Shown here in pieces: positions 27,888 to 35,028 of a stretch of 64,000 bases of DNA (position 1 is the first letter of the stretch; every line of letters begins with the position of its first letter). This stretch comes from Methylumidiphilus sp963753955. Lineage in GTDB: Bacteria; Pseudomonadota; Gammaproteobacteria; Methylococcales; Methylococcaceae. Below the pieces are notes generated by a model that saw only the letters and a program-made list of their open reading frames with translations, had not been told where the DNA came from and searched no databases. Both the position numbers and the translations under genes were made by a program. The DNA is taken from contig CAVWEM010000005.1 of assembly GCA_963753955.1 (NCBI GenBank), positions 1 through 64,000 on the forward strand, written 5' to 3'.

Positions 27888-30800
27888 TCCTGTCGGACAT
27901 TTCCATCCGCCGCCCGGTGCTGGCGACGGTGATGAGCCTGGGGCTGGTGTTGCTGGGCTTGATGTCGTTCCAGCGCTTGCCGGTGCGCGAATACCCCAAC
28001 ATCGACGCGCCGGTGGTGTCCGTGCGCAGCGTCTACCAAGGGGCGAGCGCGGCGGTGATCGAAAGCCAGGTGACCCGCCCGCTGGAAGAGTCGCTGTCCG
28101 GCATCGAGGGCGTGAAGACGCTGAAGTCGGTCAGCCGCGAGGAGGTGAGCCAGGTCACCATCGAGTTTAATCTGAACCGCAATCCCGACGGCGCCGCCGC
28201 CGATGTGCGCGACCGGGTGTCCCGCGTCCGCGCCCGTCTGCCGAAGGGAATCGACGAGCCGGTGATCAGCAAGATCGAGGCGGACGCCTCGCCCATCGTC
28301 TGGCTGGCGTTTTCCAGCGACCGCCACACGGCGCTGGAAATCACCGACATCGCCGACCGCTTCGTGAAGGATCGGCTGCAAACTTTGCCGGGCGTCGCCA
28401 GCGTGACCATCGGCGGCGAGCGCCGCTATGCCATGCGCCTGTGGCTGGACAAGGATCGCTTGGCCGCCCGCCGTGTCACCATCAAGGATGTGGAGGACGC
28501 GCTGACCCGGCAGAACGTGGAGATTCCCGGCGGGCGCATCGAGAGTTGGCAGCGCGAATTCACTGTCCTCAGCGAGACGGATCTGCGCACTCCAGAGCAG
28601 TTTAACGCTTTGATAATCCGCCAGGAAAAAAGCTATCCCGTGCGTCTGTCCGATGTCGGGCGGGCGGAGATTGGCACCCAAGACGACCGCAATGTCGTGC
28701 GCGTCAACGGCGAGGCGGCGGTGGGCCTGGGGGTGGTCAAGCAATCCACGGCCAACACGCTGGAAGTCGCATTAGGCGTGCGCAACGAACTGCCAAAAAT
28801 CAACGCCAGCCTGCCGGAAGGGCTGAAACTCAAAATCGCCTTTGACTCAGCCTTGTTCATCGAGGAGTCCATCAAGGGCGTTTACCACACCTTGCTGGAA
28901 TCCTTGGTGCTGGTGCTGGCCGTGGTCTGGCTGTTTTTGCGCTCGCCCAGGGCCACGCTGATTCCCTTCGTAACCATTCCGGTCTCCCTGATTGGCGCGT
29001 TCATTTTCATCCATGCGCTGGGATTTTCGATCAATATCCTGACCTTGCTGGCGCTGGTGCTGGCCATCGGCCTAGTGGTGGACGATGCCATCGTCATGCT
29101 GGAAAACATCCACCGGCGCATCGAGGACGGCATGCAGCCCATTGAAGCCGCATTCGCGGGCAGCCGGGAAATCGCCTTCGCCATCGTGGCGATGACTTTG
29201 ACCCTGGCCGCCGTGTTCGCCCCGCTGGCGTTTTTGAGCGGCAACACAGGGCGGCTGTTCTCCGAATTCGCCTTGGCGGTGTCCTGCGCCGTGCTGGTGT
29301 CGGGCTTCGTCGCCCTGACTTTGACGCCGATGATGTGTTCGCGCCTGTTGCAAGCCTCCGGCCACGGGGAACAGCGGCACAGCGCCTGGGATGGTTTCGT
29401 GGGTTTGTACAGGGCGACGCTGCTGGCCTGCCTAAGGGTCCGCTGGCTGGTGGTCTTAGCCTTGGCTTTGGTGGCGGGGGCGGCGCTGTGGTTGTTCCAA
29501 ATGCTGAACTCCGAGCTGTCGCCGGTGGAAGACCGGGGCACTATCTTCGCCGTGGTGTCCGCCCCGGAAGGCGCGACGATGGACTATACCGAAGGCTACG
29601 CCCGCCAGATCGAATCCTTCCTCGCGCCCGTCACTGAAATCGACACCTATTTCGTGGTGGTGGCACCCGGTTTGGAACGGCCCAACCCGGTCAACTCGGC
29701 GATTGCCTTCATTCGCCTGAAACCCTGGGATGAGCGCCAACGCAGCCAGCAGCAGATTGCCTTGCAATTGATGCCGCAATTCCTGGGGCTGCCCGGCGTC
29801 ATGGCCTTTCCCCTCAACCCGCCTTCGCTGGGGCAGAGTTTCCGTAATCCTCCGGTGCAGTTCGTGATCCAAGGCCAAAGTTACGAGGAATTGGATCAGG
29901 CGCTGGGCGGCTTCATGGTCAAGGTCGCGCAGTTCCCGGGGCTGGTCAACCTGGACACCGACCTCAAACTGAACAAGCCGCAACTGAGCCTGGACGTGGA
30001 TCGCAACAAGGCCGCCGCTATCGGCGTGGAGGTGGAGGATATCGGCAAGGCTTTGCAAACCTTGCTGGGCGGACATCAGGTGACGCGCTTCAAGCGGGTC
30101 GGCCAGCAATACGATGTGATCCTCAAGTTGGGAGACGAGTCCCGCGACACGCCTGCCGACATGGACTCGATTTATCTGCGCGGACGCGATGGTCAGTTGA
30201 TTCCGCTGGGCAATCTGGCGAGCATCCGCGAGAATGCGGTGGCGAAGGAGTTGAACCATTTCAACCGGATGCGGGCGGTGGTGGTCAGCGGCAGCATCGC
30301 GCCGGGCTATACCTTGGGCCAAGCCTTGGACTATCTGGGCAGGACGGCGAAGGAAGTTTTGCCGTCTAGCTTCAAGACCGACCTGGACGGGCAGTCGCGG
30401 GAATTCAACGAATCCGGCAAGGCCTTATATCTGACCTTCGGTTTCGCGCTGATTTTCATCTACCTAGTGTTGGCGGCACAGTTTGAGAGTTTCCGCGATC
30501 CGCTGATGATCATGCTCACCGTGCCTTTGGCGATCACCGGGGCGCTGCTCTCGCTGAATCTCACGGGTGGCACACTCAATGTCTACAGCCAAATCGGCAT
30601 GGTCATGCTCATCGGCCTGATCACCAAGAATGGCATCCTCATCGTCGAGTTCGCCAACCAATTGCAGGAGCAGGGCAGGAGCGCCAAGGACGCGGCGGTG
30701 GAGTCGGCGGTGCTGCGACTTCGGCCCATCCTGATGACCAGCCTGACCATGATCCTCGGTGCGATGCCATTGGCTCTGGCAAGCGGCGCGGGGGCGGAAA

Positions 30801-30913
30801 GCCGCCAGCAGATTGGCTGGGTGATCGTCGGCGGTTTGGCGATAGGCACCGTGTTCACGATCTATGTGATACCGGTTGTTTATACGGTGTTGGCGCGGAA
30901 GCGGAGGCCGTGA
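27884..30913 (+). CDS. RND efflux pump inner-membrane subunit (HAE1 type)
   Basis: The 1009-residue transporter starts MILSDISIRRPVLATVMSLG, typical of the MexF/AcrB-like HAE1 branch. It has 12 membrane segments around two large periplasmic loops. The proton relay aspartates are in GLVVDDAIVMLENIHRRIED (TM4), and the repeated C-terminal half has GLITKNGILIVEFANQLQEQ (TM10-11). No frameshift is seen over three kilobases. It is cotranscribed with the adaptor. It likely exports amphiphilic compounds, driven by the proton gradient. Confidence 0.95.
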   Translation: MILSDISIRRPVLATVMSLGLVLLGLMSFQRLPVREYPNIDAPVVSVRSVYQGASAAVIESQVTRPLEESLSGIEGVKTLKSVSREEVSQVTIEFNLNRNPDGAAADVRDRVSRVRARLPKGIDEPVISKIEADASPIVWLAFSSDRHTALEITDIADRFVKDRLQTLPGVASVTIGGERRYAMRLWLDKDRLAARRVTIKDVEDALTRQNVEIPGGRIESWQREFTVLSETDLRTPEQFNALIIRQEKSYPVRLSDVGRAEIGTQDDRNVVRVNGEAAVGLGVVKQSTANTLEVALGVRNELPKINASLPEGLKLKIAFDSALFIEESIKGVYHTLLESLVLVLAVVWLFLRSPRATLIPFVTIPVSLIGAFIFIHALGFSINILTLLALVLAIGLVVDDAIVMLENIHRRIEDGMQPIEAAFAGSREIAFAIVAMTLTLAAVFAPLAFLSGNTGRLFSEFALAVSCAVLVSGFVALTLTPMMCSRLLQASGHGEQRHSAWDGFVGLYRATLLACLRVRWLVVLALALVAGAALWLFQMLNSELSPVEDRGTIFAVVSAPEGATMDYTEGYARQIESFLAPVTEIDTYFVVVAPGLERPNPVNSAIAFIRLKPWDERQRSQQQIALQLMPQFLGLPGVMAFPLNPPSLGQSFRNPPVQFVIQGQSYEELDQALGGFMVKVAQFPGLVNLDTDLKLNKPQLSLDVDRNKAAAIGVEVEDIGKALQTLLGGHQVTRFKRVGQQYDVILKLGDESRDTPADMDSIYLRGRDGQLIPLGNLASIRENAVAKELNHFNRMRAVVVSGSIAPGYTLGQALDYLGRTAKEVLPSSFKTDLDGQSREFNESGKALYLTFGFALIFIYLVLAAQFESFRDPLMIMLTVPLAITGALLSLNLTGGTLNVYSQIGMVMLIGLITKNGILIVEFANQLQEQGRSAKDAAVESAVLRLRPILMTSLTMILGAMPLALASGAGAESRQQIGWVIVGGLAIGTVFTIYVIPVVYTVLARKRRP

Positions 30914-31048
30914 GTCGATGGGGATTCAATAGGAGGCCAGGCGGCGTAACGCTTCATTGGGCAGATCCGCAAAGTCCGGATCGGCGCTCACGGGCATCGG
31001 GGGCTTCAGTCACTTGTAAGTGCCGCTTCTGTCGGCTATTCTTGCCCC

Positions 31049-31291
31049 ATGCTAAACACCATCAATCTCGACGATCTTTCCAAACGTCTGTCCGCCGCCG
31101 TCCCCTCTGGCCTTGCCGCCATGGGGGCGGATTTGGACAAGACTTTCCATGCCATCCTGCAAGGCGCTTTTGAAAAAATGAACCTGGTCAGCCGGGAAGA
31201 GTTTGAAGCGCAGAAAGCCGTGCTGGCCCGAACCCGCGAAAAGCTGGAAAAGCTGGAGGCTCGGGTGGCCGAACTGGAACGGCGCACATAA
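31049..31291 (+). CDS. ubiK: ubiquinone biosynthesis accessory factor UbiK (YqiC)
   Basis: This 80-residue protein has an amphipathic N-terminal part (LDDLSKRLSAAVPSGLAAMG) and a strongly predicted C-terminal coiled coil (VLARTREKLEKLEARVAELE), exactly the UbiK/BMFP layout. It forms a trimer and works with UbiJ in the soluble ubiquinone-synthesis complex. It lies just upstream of yifB, a neighbour combination common in gammaproteobacteria. A palindromic repeat fills the gap. Confidence 0.9.
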   Translation: MLNTINLDDLSKRLSAAVPSGLAAMGADLDKTFHAILQGAFEKMNLVSREEFEAQKAVLARTREKLEKLEARVAELERRT

Positions 31292-31294
31292 ATT

Positions 31295-31315
31295 CCCTCT
31301 CCCGGCGGGAGAGGG
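31295..31315. repeat. CCCTCTCCC palindromic repeat unit
   Basis: CCCTCTCCC and GGGAGAGGG form a nine-base stem with a three-base loop, followed by CCAGGGTGAGGG. The same type of unit occurs at 18440-18462 and around 48880-48900. It lies between ubiK and yifB and may dampen or terminate transcription. Confidence 0.75.
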
Positions 31316-31352
31316 CCAGGGTGAGGGCAATGAAAAGCAAACGGACGCCCAC

Positions 31353-32870
31353 ATGAGTCTCGCCGTCGTCTACGCCCGTGGCCGCGAAGGCATCGCCGCC
31401 CCGCTGGTGACGGTCGAGGTGCATCTGTCCAACGGCCTGCCCTACTTCGCCATCGTCGGCCTGCCCGAGACCGCCGTCAAGGAAAGCAAGGATCGGGTGC
31501 GTGGGGCGCTCATCAACTGCCAGTTTGAATTCCCCCAGCAGCGCATCACCGTCAATATGGCACCCGCCGATGTCCCTAAGGAAGGCGGGCGCTTCGACTT
31601 GGCCATCGCCTTAGGGATACTGGCCGCCTCCGGGCAAATCCGCAAAAACAACCTCGACAAGATGGAATGCCTGGGCGAGTTGTCCTTAGGGGGCGAACTG
31701 CGCCCGGTGATGGGGGCATTGCCTGCCGCGATCCAAGCCAAGCAAGCCGGCCGGCAATTGATCCTGCCCCGCGAAAACGCCGCCGAAGCCGCGCTGGCCG
31801 GTGACGTGGAAGTCATCCCGGCCAAGCATCTGCTGGAAGTCGCGGCCCACCTCAATGGCCAGAAGCGCATCGAATTCCAGCCGGAATCCCCGCCCGAACC
31901 CGTCCCCCAAGACACGCCGGATCTGGCCGATGTCCACGGCCACTACCATGCCAAGCGGGCTTTGGAAATCGCCGCCGCCGGTCGGCATAACCTGCTGATG
32001 CTGGGTCCACCCGGCACGGGCAAGTCCATGCTGGCCTCGCGTCTGCCCGGCATCCTGCCGCTGTTGAGCGAGGCGGAAGCCCTGGAAAGCGCCGCCGTCG
32101 CCTCGGTGAGCGACATGGCCTTCGACCCCCGCCATTGGCGCGAGCCGCCGTTCCGCAGCCCGCACCACACTGCTTCCGCCCCGGCGATGGTCGGCGGCGG
32201 CAGCAACCCTAGGCCCGGCGAGATTTCCCTGGCCCACAATGGCGTGTTGTTTTTGGACGAGTTGCCGGAATTCGATCGCCGCGTGTTGGAAGTGCTGCGC
32301 GAGCCTTTGGAGACCGGCGTCATCACCATTTCGCGGGCGGCGCGGCAAGCCGACTTCCCCGCCCGTTTCCAACTCATCGCCGCGATGAATCCCTGCCCTT
32401 GCGGCTATCTGGGCGATGCCTCGGGCCGTTGCCATTGCAGCTCCGAGCAAGTGCAACGCTACCGGGCGCGGATTTCCGGGCCGCTGCTGGATCGCATCGA
32501 CATGCATATCGAGGTGCAGCGAGTGTCGCATGAAGTGCTAAGGGCAGGCCAGCCCGGCGGTGAGGAGACCAGCGCGACGGTGCGCCAGCGGGTGGTGAGG
32601 GCGAGGCAAAGGGCGGTGGAACGGGCCGGACACGCCAACGCCTTGTTGACGCCGCAGCAGATCAAACGCTTCTGCGCATTGGACGATAAGGCGCAAAGCC
32701 TATTGGAACGGGCCGTGGACAAACTTGGCCTGTCCCACCGTGCCTATCACCGCATATTGAAGCTAGCCCGCACCATCGCCGACTTGGCCGGTTCCGGGCA
32801 AATCCAAATGGCGCATATCAGCGAGGCGGTCTCTTATCGAAAATTGGACCGGGTGCCAGCAGGAAGGTAG
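31353..32870 (+). CDS. YifB/ComM family Mg-chelatase-like AAA+ ATPase
   Basis: The 505-residue protein starts MSLAVVYARGREGIAAPLVT and has an N-terminal Lon-protease-like domain (about 1-170). A Mg-chelatase-type AAA+ module follows, with Walker A LMLGPPGTGKSMLASRLPG, the FRSPHHTASAPAMVGGGSNP segment, Walker B GVLFLDELPEF, and a cysteine cluster (NPCPCGYLGD..GRCHCS). ComM, the best studied member, is a branch-migration helicase that helps integrate DNA during natural transformation. ATG 31353 is the family start. Confidence 0.94.
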   Translation: MSLAVVYARGREGIAAPLVTVEVHLSNGLPYFAIVGLPETAVKESKDRVRGALINCQFEFPQQRITVNMAPADVPKEGGRFDLAIALGILAASGQIRKNNLDKMECLGELSLGGELRPVMGALPAAIQAKQAGRQLILPRENAAEAALAGDVEVIPAKHLLEVAAHLNGQKRIEFQPESPPEPVPQDTPDLADVHGHYHAKRALEIAAAGRHNLLMLGPPGTGKSMLASRLPGILPLLSEAEALESAAVASVSDMAFDPRHWREPPFRSPHHTASAPAMVGGGSNPRPGEISLAHNGVLFLDELPEFDRRVLEVLREPLETGVITISRAARQADFPARFQLIAAMNPCPCGYLGDASGRCHCSSEQVQRYRARISGPLLDRIDMHIEVQRVSHEVLRAGQPGGEETSATVRQRVVRARQRAVERAGHANALLTPQQIKRFCALDDKAQSLLERAVDKLGLSHRAYHRILKLARTIADLAGSGQIQMAHISEAVSYRKLDRVPAGR

Positions 32871-33014
32871 CTCCATTTTGAATTCCCCGGCTACAACATC
32901 ATCGGCTGCATTTCCCAGGCGGACAACAAGCGTGGTCATCCGCCAAATGATTGGCCGGCGTTGCTCGTGGCGGGCCGCCCAGATCTAGAACTCTCGCATA
33001 AGATCGTCTAAATA

Positions 33015-33031
33015 CGCACAATCTCGGTGCA
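33015..33031 (+). promoter_or_regulatory. NtrC binding site upstream of glnK
   Basis: GCAC, six bases, then GGTGCA matches the NtrC dyad consensus TGCACC-N5-GGTGCA at its conserved positions. It lies about 100 bases upstream of the sigma-54 promoter, the usual enhancer distance. A weaker similar sequence is at 33045-33061. Nitrogen starvation would activate glnK-amtB through this site. Confidence 0.7.
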
Positions 33032-33114
33032 TCCTCTCCCGACCGCACCCGTAATGGGCGCGGGAAAGCGGCCCAATCTTCTGGAAGCCTTGCAATACAA
33101 AGGGATAAAGCGCT

Positions 33115-33128
33115 GGCACGGCTTCTGC
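33115..33128 (+). promoter_or_regulatory. sigma-54 promoter of glnK-amtB
   Basis: CTGGCACGGCTTCTGC has the invariant GG (33115-33116) and GC (33127-33128) exactly ten bases apart, and the TGGCAC of the -24 element. Transcription would start near 33139, about 43 bases before the glnK ATG. Confidence 0.8.
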
Positions 33129-33181
33129 CCTTGTCTCTCCGAGTAGGTCACACATCGTCAACGCTACTAGAGGACAGCATA

Positions 33182-33520
33182 ATGAAATTTGTCACCGCAA
33201 TTCTTAAACCGTTCAAATTGGATGATGTCCGCGAGGCATTGTCCGAACTGGGCGTGTCCGGTATCACCGTCACCGAAGTCAAGGGCTTTGGCCGGCAAAA
33301 GGGCCACACCGAGCTTTACCGGGGCGCCGAATACGTCGTGGATTTTTTGCCGAAGGTGAAGCTGGAGGTTGCCGTCACCGACGCGCAACTGGACACCGTG
33401 ATCGACGCCATCGTCAAGAAGGCGAACACGGGGAAAATCGGCGACGGCAAGATTTTTGTCTTCAACCTAGATCAAGTTGTTCGCATACGCACCGGCGAGA
33501 CCGGGGCGGAAGCGCTATAA
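33182..33520 (+). CDS. glnK: nitrogen regulatory protein P-II (GlnK)
   Basis: The 112-residue P-II protein starts MKFVTAILKPFKLDDVREAL and has the T-loop KGHTELYRGAEYVVDFLPK with the uridylylated tyrosine (Y51 position), and the C-terminal signature TGKIGDGKIFVFNLDQVVRI. It senses ATP/ADP and 2-oxoglutarate and blocks AmtB when ammonium is high. It precedes amtB by 13 bases in an operon with a sigma-54/NtrC promoter, which is why GlnK is preferred to GlnB. The ATG at 33182 is the family start. Confidence 0.95.
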   Translation: MKFVTAILKPFKLDDVREALSELGVSGITVTEVKGFGRQKGHTELYRGAEYVVDFLPKVKLEVAVTDAQLDTVIDAIVKKANTGKIGDGKIFVFNLDQVVRIRTGETGAEAL

Positions 33521-33533
33521 GCAGGAGTCGAGC

Positions 33534-34931
33534 ATGAAATCACTATTCGGTTTTCTTTTATTGATGGGCATTAGCGGTTTGGCTCTTGCCGATCCCGCCG
33601 CGCCGGTTCCCAACAAGGGCGACGTGGCGTGGATGCTGACCTCGACCGCGCTCGTGCTGTTGATGTCGGTGCCGGCGCTGGCGCTGTTTTACGGTGGCAT
33701 GGTGCGTTCCAAGAACATGCTATCGGTGCTGATGCAGGTGTTCGTCACCTTTTCGCTGATTACCGTGCTGTGGTGCGTTTATGGTTACAGCCTGGCGTTC
33801 ACCGAGGGCAACTCCATCATTGGTGGCCTGAGCCGCCTATTCCTGAACGGCACTTTCGATGCTTCCACGGGGGCATTCTCCATGGCAGCCACATTCAGCA
33901 AGGGCACGCCCTTGTATGAACTGGTGTTCGTCGCCTTCCAGGCTACCTTCGCCGCGATCACTTGCTGCCTGATCCTGGGTGCCTTTGTCGAGCGCATTAA
34001 ATTCTCGGCCTTGCTGTTGTTCATGGTGCTGTGGTTCACGTTCAGCTATTTGCCCATCGCGCATATGGTGTGGTTCTGGGCAGGCCCTGACGCCTACACC
34101 AGCGCCGATGTGGTCGATAAGGTCAACGCCACGGCGGGCTTGCTCTGGCAGTGGGGCGCTCTTGACTTTGCCGGCGGCACCGTCGTGCACATCAACGCAG
34201 GCGTCGCGGGTCTGGTCGGCGCCTACGTGATTGGCGACCGTCTTGGCTATGGCAAGGATTCCATGGCCCCCCACAGTCTGACGATGACCATGATCGGCGC
34301 CTCTATGCTGTGGTTCGGCTGGTTTGGTTTCAACGCCGGTTCGGCGCTGGAAGCCAACGGATCGGCCTCGCTCGCCTTCATGAACACCTTCCTGGCCACC
34401 GCTTGCGCGGTGCTGTCATGGACTTTCGCCGAGTGGATCATCAAGGACAAACCCTCGATGCTCGGTGCCGCTTCGGGCGCGGTGGCGGGTCTGGTTGCGA
34501 TCACGCCGGCCGCCGGCAACGTCGGCATTCCGGGTGCGTTCGTGATCGGCACGGTTGCGGGGCTGATCTGCCTGTGGGGCGTGACCGGACTGAAAAAGCT
34601 GCTGCGTGTGGACGATTCGCTTGACGTGTTCGGCGTGCACGCCGTCGGCGGCATCACCGGCGCGTTGCTGACCGGCATCTTCAACTCCCCATCGCTGGGC
34701 GGGCCTGGTTTCTACAATAACTGGTTCGAGATGAAGCCGGGCTATGGGTCGATCTTGGATCAATTCATCATCCAGGCCAAAGCGGTCGGAGTGACGGTGG
34801 TGTGGACTGCAGTGGTCGCATTGATCGCCTTCAAGATCGTCGATGCGCTGATCGGCCTACGTGTCACCGAAGAAGCCGAGCGCGAGGGTCTGGACATCCG
34901 CGAACACGGCGAGACTGCTTATCGCTTGTAA
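33534..34931 (+). CDS. amtB: ammonium transporter AmtB
   Basis: The 465-residue inner-membrane channel has a cleavable signal peptide (MKSLFGFLLLMGISGLALAD) followed by 11 membrane helices. The first channel histidine is in DFAGGTVVHINAGVAGLVGA and the second in DVFGVHAVGGITGALLTG, forming the twin-His pore. It conducts NH3/NH4+ and is gated by GlnK. AGGAG precedes ATG 33534 by about seven bases. No frameshift is seen. Confidence 0.96.
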   Translation: MKSLFGFLLLMGISGLALADPAAPVPNKGDVAWMLTSTALVLLMSVPALALFYGGMVRSKNMLSVLMQVFVTFSLITVLWCVYGYSLAFTEGNSIIGGLSRLFLNGTFDASTGAFSMAATFSKGTPLYELVFVAFQATFAAITCCLILGAFVERIKFSALLLFMVLWFTFSYLPIAHMVWFWAGPDAYTSADVVDKVNATAGLLWQWGALDFAGGTVVHINAGVAGLVGAYVIGDRLGYGKDSMAPHSLTMTMIGASMLWFGWFGFNAGSALEANGSASLAFMNTFLATACAVLSWTFAEWIIKDKPSMLGAASGAVAGLVAITPAAGNVGIPGAFVIGTVAGLICLWGVTGLKKLLRVDDSLDVFGVHAVGGITGALLTGIFNSPSLGGPGFYNNWFEMKPGYGSILDQFIIQAKAVGVTVVWTAVVALIAFKIVDALIGLRVTEEAEREGLDIREHGETAYRL

Positions 34932-34954
34932 GCTTTTCCTCAGCCGGAAATAAG

Positions 34955-34978
34955 GGACGGGCGCTTAGGCGTCCGTCC
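34955..34978 (+). terminator. hairpin terminator after amtB
   Basis: GGACGGGCGC and GCGTCCGTCC form a ten-base stem with a four-base loop, 24 bases beyond the amtB stop, followed by TGCTTTGC. The short T content makes termination efficiency uncertain. Confidence 0.6.
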
Positions 34979-35028
34979 TGCTTTGCGCGGACACGATTTA
35001 ATGGAAAAAAGGCCATTTTTGGCCGATA

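Larger units (their letters stand above)
32871..33181. other. glnK upstream region with a short coding-like remnant
   Basis: Positions 32877-33011 can be read without a start codon as HFEFPGYNIIGCISQADNKR and about 25 further residues to TAA, possibly the end of a lost gene; I do not recognise it. The right part holds the NtrC and sigma-54 sites described separately. No other gene is seen. Confidence 0.4.

Noticed and set aside
26432..28744. Open frame of 770 codons on the minus strand
   Set aside because: It lies opposite the efflux adaptor and pump genes. Its translation lacks recognisable domains except for the last 75 residues, which are the DUF2892 gene with its own start.
32877..33011. 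Short frame downstream of yifB as a new gene
   Set aside because: No start codon or recognised family, and the region is followed by regulatory sites; kept only as a possible remnant.
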